From NCBI GenBank assembly GCA_008828725.1, contig MEHQ01000233.1, forward strand, positions 223,321 to 287,320: DNA of 64,000 nt, in the 5' to 3' direction. The stretch comes from Saccharina japonica. Lineage: Eukaryota > Sar > Phaeophyceae > Laminariales > Laminariaceae. A program made the translations under genes and the position numbers. Under the pieces are notes generated by a model, which saw nothing but the letters and a program-made list of their open reading frames with translations, made no database searches and was not told the origin of the DNA. Shown in pieces: positions 32,383 through 44,366 of this stretch; positions within the stretch are counted from its first letter, which is position 1, and the number at the start of each line of letters is the position of its first letter.

Positions 32383-32535
32383 CTGCGACATGAGGAGGCG
32401 CCTAGACATGTAGTCCCATTTCAAGGCAGGCTTGCGCGGACCCGACTCCTTGCTGGGCGTCGCCTTGCCGTCCGCATTGCACTCCACATCGCTGTTGTTG
32501 TTGCTGTTGTCGTCTGCGGTCAGATCGGGAGGCAT
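32383..32535 (-). CDS. Myb/SANT-like protein, first exon
   Basis: The minus-strand ATG at 32535-32533 sits in a good context (GCCGCC before ATG). The 51-codon exon ends MSRRLLMSQ and is followed by donor GTGAGA, phase 0. N-terminus is acidic/Asn-rich (DDNSNNNSDVEC), then basic (KESGPRKP) and ALKWDYMSRRLLMSQ, the first helix of the SANT/trihelix fold with Trp40. Exons 1-3 give a complete 348-residue protein. Probable role: sequence-specific DNA binding in the nucleus; it may be a domesticated or resident Harbinger-type Myb-like partner, since such proteins share this layout. That last point is inference. Confidence 0.75.
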
Positions 32536-33744
32536 GGCGGCAAAAGGTACGAACAGGGTCACCGACGGGTATGATGCGGGCTCGCAAAACAAAACAAAAA
32601 AAACTACTTGCATGTGCCTTTTTTTCATTGCAGAAAAACTGCGAGAGCGTGAGTTAGCAAACGTCGATGAAAAGCAACGAGCAGTGCTAACAATGCTGAA
32701 CGAGCCCTTTACGCAACATTAAAAATGAAGCGCAGGTGCCGGGGGGGAGAAGGGACAACACCTGTAACCACGGCTTGTCCAGAAAAAGCTGGAAAACATA
32801 ATGGGGGGGGGGACAAACGTGCACGAAAAAAAACGAGAAAACGACACACAACACTCCCAAACAGATCATAATTGAAAACAAAACGCTCTCGTGGAGTGAG
32901 AGACGTGGGATTGCTGCACAAATGCAAAAAAAAAAAAAACTTCCCTACGCTGCCCTACGTAACTACGTCCCCTGCGATACGTACTAGTAGCAAAAATAAA
33001 CTCTAATCCCAAGTTGTTTGTCACCGAACCGCGGGTGCACACGGATCAGATTGTTTGCGGAAGGCCAAATAATAATGGTGGGGTTTGGATAGATTGTAAA
33101 AACCGAATCGGGTTTGAAAAATGCTTGCGAAGACCCCAATCCATACCAACCCGGAAAGGAACTATCCAAGAAAGTGCCGCTGCCAATCACAGCACACAGT
33201 ACGAATACAGCAACTAACTAAACCACGGGAAAAGGAAAATACGAAACACCAGCGGCTTCGATGCGTGATGCGTTTTTTTATTAAAAAAAATAGCAAGCTA
33301 CGACGACTGTTACATACGGTGAAGCCTTCTACGTACACCTCGGACAGATCACGACTTAAAGCTGCAGCTGCTGCTGTATAGTACCGGCCCTCTCCAATCG
33401 GGCTCAGGCTGACTTTTTTACTTTGGGCGCGCGCGAAAGCACACTTCTTCATGTTGCACGTTCTAATTTCGATCCTCGACAAGACGTTTTTCTAAGTATG
33501 GGAGTCAACTTTCAAAAACCGTAGGCACTCACTAGGTAGGCTGAGAACTTTCTTAATTTGTTTTTGACTTTTCAGGCTGATTTTTTTCTGGGTTACTTTC
33601 TTATGAACGGGCCGGTACTGTATGTGTGTGTGGGTGTGCTCTGTGCTTTACGGCAGTCATACAAAGGGTGTCGATCGGCGCCACAGGGGCGCGCTGTGCC
33701 GTGCGTGCGTGAGGCGTGCTGTGCGGTGTGCGTGTGTTGTGGTC
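32536..33744. other. Non-coding, upstream of SANT gene
   Basis: Presumed 5' flank/promoter side of the SANT gene (minus). AT-rich with A and G runs (32800-32830, 32928-32940). No motif I can defend. No exon recognised. Confidence 0.35.
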
Positions 33745-33923
33745 ATACGCCGCAAAGCACGGAGGACCGTTTACGCCCTACTTTCGCTGAACTCGTTTGT
33801 GCAGCAAACAAACGCCGCACACAGAGTAGCAGCAGCAGCAGCAGCAGCAGCCGCAAAGCACGGAGGACTGGTTACGTCGTACTTTCGCTGAGCTCGCTTG
33901 TGCAGCAAACAAACACCGCACAC

Positions 33924-33959
<36 letters not shown>

Positions 33960-34061
33960 GCCGCAAAGCACGGAGGACTGTTTACGCCATACTTTCGCTG
34001 AGCTCGCTTGTGCAGCAAAAAAAGCCGCACACAGAGCAGCAGCAGCAGCAGCAGCAGCAAT

Positions 34062-34112
<51 letters not shown>
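33745..34112. repeat. Composite repeat: ~115-bp unit ending in CAG tract, x3
   Basis: A unit 'cgccgcaaagcacggaggac...ctttcgctga.ctcg.ttgtgcagcaaa.aaacgccgcacacagag' occurs three times, each followed by a (CAG)n tract (about 33826-33852, 33925-33957, 34037-34110 with a CAATAG interruption). Tract length grows from left to right. Frames give poly-Gln, poly-Ala or poly-Ser; the poly-Gln frame is interrupted by a TAG. Confidence 0.85.
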
Positions 34113-36396
34113 AACAGCAGTCGACAATGAACACGGCGCCGTCATCGACCAATGTTGCAGGTGCACGCTGTCAGCCCTCCGCCGCGGCCACATGACTCTG
34201 CGGCCCTTCGCGACGGCCTCGCGCTGGCATTACGACCTCGCCACACCACAAGGGCCGTGCCTTGGTGAGATAGCTTGCGTGGCGCAAAACCATCTGCCAT
34301 GCCGCCCTCCTTTTCTCGCCGCTGCTGAACGCCGCTGTGTGCGTGCGTGACTTTCATTATATGCGGGTTTCTTGTCCATGCGATGCTGTTCATTCGCCCG
34401 GAGCAACTCGGATTCCCCTGGCCAGCAATGAACTTTGTTCCTTTGCTTACCCAAGAAACCGAACCCAATCCGAAAAAAAACCCTGAAGATATTGACACTT
34501 TCGTCCGATTTTGACCCCATTTTTGGGGGGTTGAGTTTTTTTTTCGGTTCAGGGGAATAGGAAACCATCGCACCAAAAACCAGAATTAAAACATCGCAAA
34601 CACCGTTTTGACTTGTACCGCCGAGAATTGCGGGACCTGAAAACAGAAAACAGACCAGATTTTCCCTTAAACGTGCAGAAGCCTGCGAGCAGTGCCGTCG
34701 GTAGTGACGGCCATTTCTGTACCCTGCAAACAGGCAAAAAAAAACGAGCTTTTGGCACACAGTATCAACCACTGCCCCGAGGCCTCGCCTCACAGAGAGC
34801 ACGGATCACGCTAAAACTTCCCAAATTATGTATGTTATTTTCGTCTCAGAGTCCTCGCTGCCAAGTAAAAGGTAGGTGGTCTGTGTTTGGAGGTCTCGTT
34901 TGGGACGTGAGAGCCTGAAAACCCATTTCTGTATGATTTTTTTTTTCTCATCGGAAAAGACCACCTTCCTGTTCTGTTCAGTAAAAGCAATGATACAGAA
35001 ATGGACCAGGCTACCACACCCCGACCGAGACCTCCAGTCATAGACCACCTACGGCCCGGGCCCCTGTCTGTTAAGTGGAGCACATACCCTCCGAGCGCTG
35101 TAGCGACCCGTGCTCTGTGAGGCAAACACTCGGTGGCGGCGGTTAGTGCTGTGTCGCAAAAAAAAAAAACGCGAATTGTTTGCTGCCTCGGGCAGGTTTT
35201 GGGACAGAAAAAAAAAAGAGCCAGAGCCTTGCGAGGGTTTTTCTCTACCACAGAAAGCAAGCATCTGCCGACAATGTATGACTCGCCCCATGTGCAGGCA
35301 ATCGGCACAAAAACTTCGTGCAGGATGCGGGTCTTATTGGTCGAGACCTGGTTTAATTTTTTGGAAAAACGCCTCAAAAAAACTCGGCGGGGGCGCGTGA
35401 CTGACTGCCCCTGCCGACCACAAGCCCCTCAAAGGGTAGGGGACGAGTGCTACGATAGAGGTACCGTACCTTTTTTTGGCTGATTGTTTTCGGAAGGACG
35501 CGGGAAGGCTCCTTGACGCAAATCGTAGAAAAAAACGTTCCTTGTGTTGCACTGTTTTTTCGTTTTATACGTAAAGGCCGCGAGATTGTTCACAGGGTAT
35601 ACGAAGCCCTTTTGTTTTGCCCCCCAAAATCAGTGTGCAGGCTACTGCAGGTATAGAGCTCCTCAAGTGATCACCCTCAGAAAATGGCCTGCATACAGGT
35701 GCACCTCTGCCGTAACATGCGTCAAGGGTTCGGGTTCGGGTTTGGGTTAGTATAGATCTGGGGGTCGGGGTGGTCTGGTGGGCCGACATGCAAACGTTAA
35801 AGTTGACCACGCAAATCCTGCACAACGTTTTGTGCCGACCAGTCCTGCACATATATAGTAACGAACGCCGACAACTATGGGATCGGAAAACAGAAAAACA
35901 AAAAAGGTGTTTCGCCTTTGTAGCGGTGAAACCCACACAAGGCTCCGGCTTTTTTTTCTGTTTTTTTTTTTTTTTTTTTTTCTGTTCCAGAACCTGCTCA
36001 AGACAGCAAAAAAGGCGTGTGTGGTTATCGACACAACACTAACCGCCGCCAACAACAATTATGGGATCGGAAAATAGAAGAAAAACAAAAAAATCGTCAC
36101 TGGTGAAGGCGAAACCCACACAAGGCTCTGGCTTTTGTTTTTTGGCTTCATTTTTTTTTCTGTTCCAAAACCTGCCCGAGGCCAAGGGCGCCCAAAACAA
36201 AAAGGGCGCGATTAACACCACGTTATTTTTTCTTCTTTCGACCCTCTTGAGATGGGGGTACGTACCAGGCAACCATCCCTTCCCTAAAAATTCCATACAA
36301 AATGTTATATAAACTTTTTCCACACTAATTCCTATGGTAGAGTTATTTTCCCCCCGCGTTACGAGTACGAGGAGGGGGAGGAGGGGGGGGGGGGGG
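34113..36396. repeat. Non-coding with inverted/direct 'gggatcggaaaa' repeats
   Basis: 35870-35990 and 36060-36170 are direct repeats ('gggatcggaaaa.agaa', 'gtgaaacccacacaaggctc.ggcttttt', 'tctgttccagaacctgc'). A related stretch in opposite orientation lies at 35160-35260. 35720-35760 has 'gggttcgggttcgggtttgggtta', telomere-like but short. No exon recognised; frames from 34230 to 35550 have no codon bias. Confidence 0.5.
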
Positions 36397-36711
36397 GGTG
36401 TACTCATGTTGTGCACGGCCGTAGTCATATGACCATAGACCCTCGCATCCCTACAATGCCGGGACGGAGCACGTTGGGTTTTCACCAACCAGGCAGACGT
36501 TGCTTGCACCAAGCGCGAAGCGCCGTGAGGTATTGGGCGAGTCGCATGGAGGGTGAGCTGCATCCTGCTAAGAACCGCCTCTGAGGGGGGGGGGTGTACT
36601 TTATATTCATGCATGGCCGCAGTCGTATGACCATAGACCCTCGCATCCCTATAGTGCTGGGATGGAGCATGTCGGGTTTTCACCGACCAGGCAGACATTG
36701 CTAGCACCAAG
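36397..36711 (+). repeat. Two truncated dispersed-repeat copies in tandem
   Basis: 36397-36586 is the first ~190 bp of the ~510-bp family (from 'ggtgtactcatg' to 'aagaaccgcct'). It is followed by a G run and a second, shorter, more diverged copy (36594-36711, 'ggtgtactttatattcatgcatggcc' to 'gctagcaccaag'). Both break off inside the element and each starts after a G run. Confidence 0.8.
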
Positions 36712-36856
36712 GGAGGAGGGGGGGGGGGGCAACAGCGGTGCCGAGGGGGCACGACCAGACACCTGAACAGGCTCAGGCTGGAATACGTGTCAGCAGCCGG
36801 CGGCCGCAGCCGAAGAGGAAGTGGCCAGAGGATATAATCACGGCAAACTAAGGGTA

Positions 36857-37070
36857 CAGCAGTGGTCCCTCTATAGCGCCGGTATGTGCCAGCGGGAAAA
36901 ACCGGCGCTATAATGGCAACGGGCGCTACTCGGATTGGGGAATATATAGGTTTTAGTATGGAAACGGAAAACTGTGCCAAGCTAGGTTTGAGTATGGAAA
37001 CGGAAAACTGTGCCAAGCGATTCCACCGGCGCTATAGTGGGCAACCGGCGCTATACAGGGACCACTACTG
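36857..37070. mobile_element. Tc1/mariner-type MITE, 214 bp
   Basis: Terminal inverted repeats of about 27 bp start CAG(C/T)AGTGGTCCCT and run into 'tatagcgccggt' on both sides; only two or so positions differ. The element is flanked by TA on both sides (36855-36856 and 37071-37072), the target duplication of Tc1/mariner transposons. The interior has a 36-bp direct repeat ('gagtatggaaacggaaaa') and more 'gcgccggt' inverted copies. No coding capacity. Confidence 0.8.
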
Positions 37071-37481
37071 TACTTTATAAACTTCAAGTTCCATACAATC
37101 CATACTATCCCGGGATTCACCGCACACGAAGCGGTTAGGGCATGGCGGTATGGCTGATTCTGTAAGAGGACAAACATACGAGACGTTGCATCGTCGACGT
37201 ACTCGAAGGAGGTAAAGGGCGCTCTCATCGATTCTGGTGGCTGCTCTCTGTCGAGTGTCAAATCTACTCTTGGGGTATATATCATACGTACTTGGGTTGC
37301 GTACATACTACACCCATTGAGTTAGTGTGTTCTGTACCTCGGTCGACATTGGGACACACACAACAGAGACAACTTGAGCATTATTTACGTTGACTTTGCA
37401 TTGACTGGGGTTAATCGTGGAACAGCACGAAGTTCGGCAACACTCTCAACTCTGGTTGTAACAATATCGACAGCTGATGCT
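37071..37481. other. Non-coding, no gene seen
   Basis: AT/GC-mixed, no splice-bounded frame. Confidence 0.35.
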
Positions 37482-37602
37482 GTTATTACAGGCAAGGGCC
37501 ATACCTGGTAGTAAATAGGACCTACCGTACACACAAACACCTATATATTTCCCTATTTTTACTAACTTTATTAGGTCCTATTTACTATGGTCCTCGTAAT
37601 AA
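37482..37602. mobile_element. ~115-bp MITE family, copy 1
   Basis: Ends are inverted: left 'ttattacaggcaagggccata', right (reverse strand) 'ttattacgaggaccatagtaa'. Interior 'aaacacctatatatttccc' matches copies at 57215-57335 and 62342-62461 (same order, similar length). Ends begin with a T/C-T-A-T-T-A-C word. Confidence 0.65.
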
Positions 37603-39095
<1,493 letters not shown>

Positions 39096-39175
39096 CCCAA
39101 TAGCGAAAACACAGCAAGCAGCGAGCAGCTTCCATTTTAATGTGTTTCCAGCTTTTTCTACGATAGGCAGGCCAT

Positions 39176-39975
39176 CGGGGCAGAGAGCATGCCTTAGGCT
39201 GGCCGCATTCCGCCGCCGTGCGTCAACACCGCCATACACCAGCTCCTGTTTCGAGCTTCCGTGCTCTCTGCGGTGGTCGTTTTTTTTCTACGGGTTGCCA
39301 GGCTCAATGTCTGCTGTCGGGAGTCGGGATGCCCACTGCGCTGCTTGCCGCTGCTTGCTGCTGCTGCCTGTGCGGTCTATCTACTGCTGTGGGCAATATG
39401 TTTGGGCTGTGTGTCTACTGCTGTACACAGGCTAAATGTGAAGAACAGATAGACACAGGGACGCCGGGTGTGGAATTTTCCTCGGGGTATAATCATATGG
39501 AGAAGTAAGCAGGCACCAAGAGAAGTCACGATTGTTACTTCTCCAAAGCCTTTTCACTTCGTTTTTTCTCGCAATTACCGCAACTTCTGCCTTCGGTGTG
39601 AAAATTTGATGAAGTATTTTTCCAAAAAGACTTTTGCGCAAACACTCAATTTGAGAAAAAAACGAAGTCAAAAGGGCTTTTTACTCTTCACTTGTCCACA
39701 TGAGTGGCATAAAATTACCCCGAGAAAAAATCCAGATGTCTCCCTCTACCTGACCATAGCCCACACAGACACTCAGCACATAGCAGCAGTAGCAAGCGGC
39801 AGAGGTATTCCGACAGTAGACAAACATGGATGGCACTTGTAGAAACACGACGACCGCCGTCGAGATCACGGAGGCTCGAAACGGGAGTTGGAGTGTGGTG
39901 TTGACGCGCGGCGGTGGTTTGCGGCCAGCCGTCCGACACAAAAGGCATGCTCTGCGCCGACGCCTTGCGCGTCGT
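39176..39975. mobile_element. Foldback element, ~800-bp imperfect palindrome
   Basis: Left (39176-39575) and right (39975-39640, reverse) halves are inverted copies. Landmarks: 'gcagag.gcatgcct', 'gtgcgtcaacac', 'cccgtttcgagc.tccgtg', 'ttgccgcttgctgctgctgc', and nearer the centre 'cttcgttttttctcgcaat' against 'gagaaaaaaacgaagtc'. By eye about 70-75% identity. The centre is about 39590-39640. Fragments of the core recur at 7560-7720 and 38455-38640. Confidence 0.7.
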
Positions 39976-40137
39976 CGGCATGATCGAGGGTCACCATAGC
40001 TCGAGGGCTATCCACAAGCAGTCTATATACACAACAGGACACGGCAGTGAATTGAAGAGCTACGACGTACCAGGTACTTCGTAACGGAGCGTTGGAAGTG
40101 CGTAACAATTGCAGTTCTAGGGGCGCACTGGACTCAC

Positions 40138-40471
40138 TTGGCGGAGCAGGACGAAGACCTTGCCGCCTCCGGTCCCGGAGTTGCGCCTCCTTCTCCCTCT
40201 GCCGACTTTTCTCCCGCTGGAGAGCGTCGAGGCAACGCAGCAACGCCGCCCTGTCTGGGTTACCTCTCATCCCCATGAATTCTGCCTTGTCCTCTAGGGC
40301 ACTCTCGACTCTCTGAATGTTCTCATCTACCAAGGTGATCTCTCGCTCGCAAATGACCACCTCCGAATCGATGGAAAGACTGCTGCTGTTGCTGTCCGAC
40401 ACAGCAGCAGCAGAAGCAGCAGCAGCAGGTTGGGCCCCCTGTCCTTCTTCGTCTCTCGCAAAAAGCGCCAT
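40138..40471 (-). CDS. First exon of an unknown coil protein
   Basis: Minus-strand ATG at 40471-40469 begins MALFARDEEGQGAQPAAAAS, followed by Ser-rich sequence (SDSNSSSLSIDSE), VVICEREITLVDENIQRVES, and a Lys/Arg/Glu/Gln helix (LLRCLDALQREKSRQREKEA; LRDRRR). The donor GTGAGT follows at 40137, so the exon is about 111 codons plus one base (phase 1, unlike the other exons here). The helix is typical of a short coiled coil. The rest of the gene should lie to the left but no partner exon was found before the repeat-rich region. Family not recognised. Confidence 0.6.
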
Positions 40472-40659
40472 GTTTCAATGGGCTGTCGCCTTGCCAATTA
40501 GGCAGTGCAGGCTTGGCACCCAGGTGTACTGCCGTACTTGCGGAGCTACAGGTGTGCGAGGAGCCAGGAACAACCTTGCTTGGGACGACCTCGTTTGCTT
40601 ACGAGCAATATGGAGTTCCAGCCTTTTTTGCAGGCATACTGGAATCGAACGGTAGGGGA

Positions 40660-40827
40660 CACAACAAACTACCGACGGCGAGGCGTTTCGTCACCCGACA
40701 GTCCCGAGGGCAAAACAGAGCAATAGAAGCGACGAAGCGCGCTTCGAGCTCTGCCACGGCCTTTGGCAGGGACTCTGGCGCTGAGACCTCCCAGGAAGCC
40801 TCTGCTTCCGGCATGGACGAGTTCAGC
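40660..40827. other. Coding-like patch, strand uncertain
   Basis: On plus the frame ends with ATKRASSSATAFGRDSG... MDEFS and TGA at 40828-40830; on minus the same bases read LNSSMPEAEASWEVSAPESL and PKAVAELEARFVAS. Both have GC-biased codons. On minus, an acceptor 'cagatcag' is available at its upper edge and the strand matches the 40138-40471 exon, which would make it upstream of that gene's ATG. I leave the strand open. Confidence 0.3.
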
Positions 40828-40830
40828 TGA

Positions 40831-42882
40831 TCTGCAGCAGAATATTCTGCTGTGTTCGCAGCTCTTTAGCCGTGTATCTGTCGAATCGCAATACATACGA
40901 GTAGGTATACTCGTCGTACGAGGAGTAACATAAACGCACCGGCGGCAGCTTACAGCAGTACACGAGAGTAGTAGTATACCAGCATACCTCGTTATACAAA
41001 GATGTACACGAGCCGACGACGACAGCATAATCCAGTAACCAGGGTAGTAACAGTAAGGCGAGTTGTGTATGGCGCATGTAGTAGCAGACGAGTACGTACA
41101 AACGGAAAGTCTGGTTCGTACAACTCAAAAGTCCAGAGCGTGTAACGCTTGGTGCTGCTGCAAGAACGGCGGTTACCGTACGGTGCGGTGCGTGGCACCC
41201 CCTTTAGGACGACACTCTTGTTGGGATATACCAATTGAAGCAAGACTCAGGTTTCGGTTTATGTACGCGTACAGTGCAGCAGTGCGGTAGTGAAGGGGTG
41301 AAGGCGCCCCTTCCATCAGACAGAACAAAAAAAGAGTCGTACTTGCGTCTTTTTATAAAGCTTTAAAAATACGTCAGCTGTGAGTACGACCATTTTAATG
41401 GTTGAAACTCAACTTTCCAAGCTGCGTACTACAGGTACGTCATACATACACGTTTTTAAGTGTACTGGTACTATATTCAAATCTGTAAGTTTTAATGGTA
41501 AGCCGTCCGCGCGTGTTCTGTATCCATTCCTCGTCGAGGATATAGGCCAGTGACTCCCCTGGATGCTGCCAGGGTCAACAGGACGATTTTTCATATCCAT
41601 TCTGCGCACTAATACTATATAACCTGTAGAGGAGGGGGGGGGGGTTACATGGTCATATAACATCAAACAACAAGTATATCGGTATCCTCGTTGTATAGAT
41701 ACAAACCACGTACCAGGTACGAGTATAGCAACAAAAAAAGCAACGACAACAACAACAACAATTGACAAAAATAAATAAATAAAAAACCTCACACACACAT
41801 ATGTACACACAACACATACTCTGGGGCCGAGAAAGTGCGCTGACAGTACATACGGGTACGAGTACTTTACGTCTTTTGATTTTTTTCCCCGTTTTTTGTA
41901 GAGCAGTTTTTTACGCACGTACACAGCCAAGGGCGCACGAAACAAAATCCCGAGACCCACACTCCAATTTTTTGTATTTCGGGCCTGGGGTGGTATTTCT
42001 CACCTTCACTAAATCCTATAGATGGCCAGGGGAGGGGGGAGGGAGACCCCTGGCTGCTTCCTAAGAGTTGTTTTTTTAACGAAAGACAGAAGAAATGGTC
42101 GTTGTGTTGCACTGCTGCACCCAGTGTGCGCGCTTGCCAGGCCGTCGAATCGTGTCGAACCTACCGGGTCGCACATACTAGACAACACATATATACGTCA
42201 AGTACTCGTACCTAGCCGTGTCCGCCGATGCAGCGAAAAAAGGCGGATCATACCTTCATACCAAATATGCATACAACAACAACAAATCATACTCGTACAA
42301 TCAGCAACCGTCACGAGAAGCAACACGAGGTAACCACGATCCCTGACTTGTGAGCGCATTTCGACCCGCCTAGATGGATTGTCCCCTATTCACGCTTGAA
42401 AAACGCATTATAATCTATGTGGAACCTCCATCACACATTTTGTTTTTTCATGCTGAAACACACCATGAAGAGCAACAAGGCAAGAGGATAAAGATCGTGA
42501 TATACCAGGACTGCTTGTAGAGCTGAACTCCGAACGAGAAAAAAAAACAAATTGCAGAATTAAAATGGCGGCAAAAAAAAACAAGACATCATGACCACGG
42601 CAAGTGCTGGACACAGGCGACGAATTGATGAAAAACACACCAGAAAAGCTGGATTACAGTAGTAGCCTTCGGACAAAACGTCTTTCGACCATAACGGCCA
42701 TATATACCCCAGTTAGTTGCATGTTGTTGAGAGAACGCACCAGAGAGACACAGAGAGACAGAAAATGCAAGACCGTGGTAGATAATCCCGAAATAGTGAA
42801 AGTACGCACATACTCTAAGGGCCGTTATTCGCGGCTTGCATTTTGCCTTTTTTGTGGTATTTTCGACAACTTCATGCTGAAG
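40831..42882. other. Non-coding interval
   Basis: Contains repeated 'tcgtacgag'/'gtactcgt' words, 'taccaggtac' words (41717) and C/G runs. No splice-bounded frame recognised. It ends at the target duplication TGCTGAAG (42875-42882) of the next element. Confidence 0.35.
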
Positions 42883-43362
42883 TAGGGATGTACATCAACT
42901 CTTTTTCGGGGTTGATTTGATTGTTGATTAATTTGTCCAAATCGTGTTGATTTAATCATGATTAGTTGATTAATATCAACACAATCAACTACACGATGAT
43001 GTGATTAATAATCGTGATTATCGGTTGATTATTGATGGTTTTCACGTTTACATCACTAAACGCCCCTTTTTGATTAAAAAATAATCAACTAATCATGATT
43101 AATTTCAATAATCAACTAGTCATTGATTAGTTAATTTGTGCCAATGTTCGCCGGAGGAACATTTTTTTACGGTTACATCGTAAAGCGCCCCTTTTTTATT
43201 CAAATTTAATCAACTAATCATGATTATGTTCAATAATCAACTAATCATGACTAGTTGATATATAATCAACAATCAACAAGAATTAATCACATCACGTGAT
43301 TAAAATTAATCACCAAAATTAATCATAATCAACACGTGATTATGAGTTGATGTACATCCCTA
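42883..43362. mobile_element. hAT-type MITE, 480 bp
   Basis: Perfect 19-bp terminal inverted repeats beginning TAGGGATGTACATC, flanked by a perfect 8-bp direct duplication TGCTGAAG (42875-42882 and 43363-43370). Eight-bp duplications and TAGGGATG-type ends are usual for hAT transposons. The interior has no coding capacity and is built of many AATCATGATTAGTTGATT-like palindromic words. The TSD is perfect and the TIRs match exactly, so the insertion is fairly recent or well conserved. Confidence 0.85.
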
Positions 43363-43370
43363 TGCTGAAG

Positions 43371-43719
43371 TTATTTGTGGCTTTCCTTTTCTAGGGGACT
43401 AAGTTCAAAATCAACGTTTTTCCCTGTCCAATAGCGAAGGCGACTTGCTGCAGGCTGATGGAGGGAAGTTGCGGTGATAAGGGTGCGAATGAATCGATTT
43501 CAACATGTCAAACTATTTCCCAGAGTGGACCTGCGCGCTGACATTTTACAGTTTTATTGCCAAGTTTTCAGGTATGATTGACAAGTATATGCTAATTATA
43601 TGATTGAAACAAGAGCTGCACATTGTGAGATAGCAAACGGAATAATGCTTATGTATTGATGGTATATATATCCATCAGTAACGCATGCAGGTTTGTGCAG
43701 CAACAGCTGTCTGTGCTTG
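43371..43719. other. Non-coding between two MITEs
   Basis: No gene recognised. Ends at the TTTATTTAT duplication of the following element. Confidence 0.35.
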
Positions 43720-43728
43720 TTTATTTAT

Positions 43729-44357
43729 GGGCAGCGGCCAAAAACAGGTACACCTGGTCCGTTCGGGGCCAAAAACAGGTACATACTAAAATCAAGTATA
43801 AAACGCACCCCACGAACCTGCCGTTCCTTGCAATGCAAAGTAGAGTTTTTACATGCTCTTCGTGCTCGCCCGGTGGCTACGTATACGAGTAGCTGCTATT
43901 TATAGTACGAGGAACGAACGCCTGCTGCTGTATTCTCCCTTCTCAACTTTCGTGACACCCCTGGTATTCCAAGTCAACCACAATCCCGAAGGGGAGCCTT
44001 CTATCTCGTATTATTTCGGCGGAGGTGTGCAGGCAGATATGTGTGTATGTCGCTCGAGTGGCGTGTAGTGCGAGGTGCGAAGGGAGAAGGGGGTCTCCGC
44101 GTACGTCGGCATTTGTATAGGGGGCATAGGGTGGAACTATGAAGGGCCTCTGATTGGCTTAAAAACGACGAAAAAAAGGTGAAAGTCAAGCAGAGTAGAC
44201 AAAATCAGGTATACCTGGGTTTTGAAGAGGCAAAAACCGGTACAACGAGTTTTGGACCAATGGCAGCGCACGTGGAGTGCGTTTTTTACTTGGTTTTAAG
44301 TATGTACCTGATTTTGGCCGCAAATGGACGAGGTATACCTTTTTTTGGCCGCTTCCC
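43729..44357. mobile_element. 629-bp MITE with long TIRs and 9-bp TSD
   Basis: About 95 bp at each end are inverted repeats at roughly 80% identity by eye (GGG.AGCGGCCAAAAA.AGGTA at the tips, 'acaggtacatact' and 'aaaacgcac.ccacg' further in). It is flanked by TTTATTTAT at 43720-43728 and 44358-44366. Long TIRs with 9-bp duplications fit Mutator-like (MULE) non-autonomous elements; 8-9 bp also occurs in others, and the duplication is low-complexity. The interior ORFs are not conserved genes. A second copy starts at 63422. Confidence 0.8.
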
Positions 44358-44366
44358 TTTATTTAT

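Noticed and set aside
34142..34802. Minus frames near 34.2-34.8 kb
   Set aside because: Overlapping frames of similar length on both strands, no codon bias, no borders.
42604..42885. Plus frame ending near the hAT-type MITE
   Set aside because: No acceptor/donor and the frame ends in the element's tip; likely chance.
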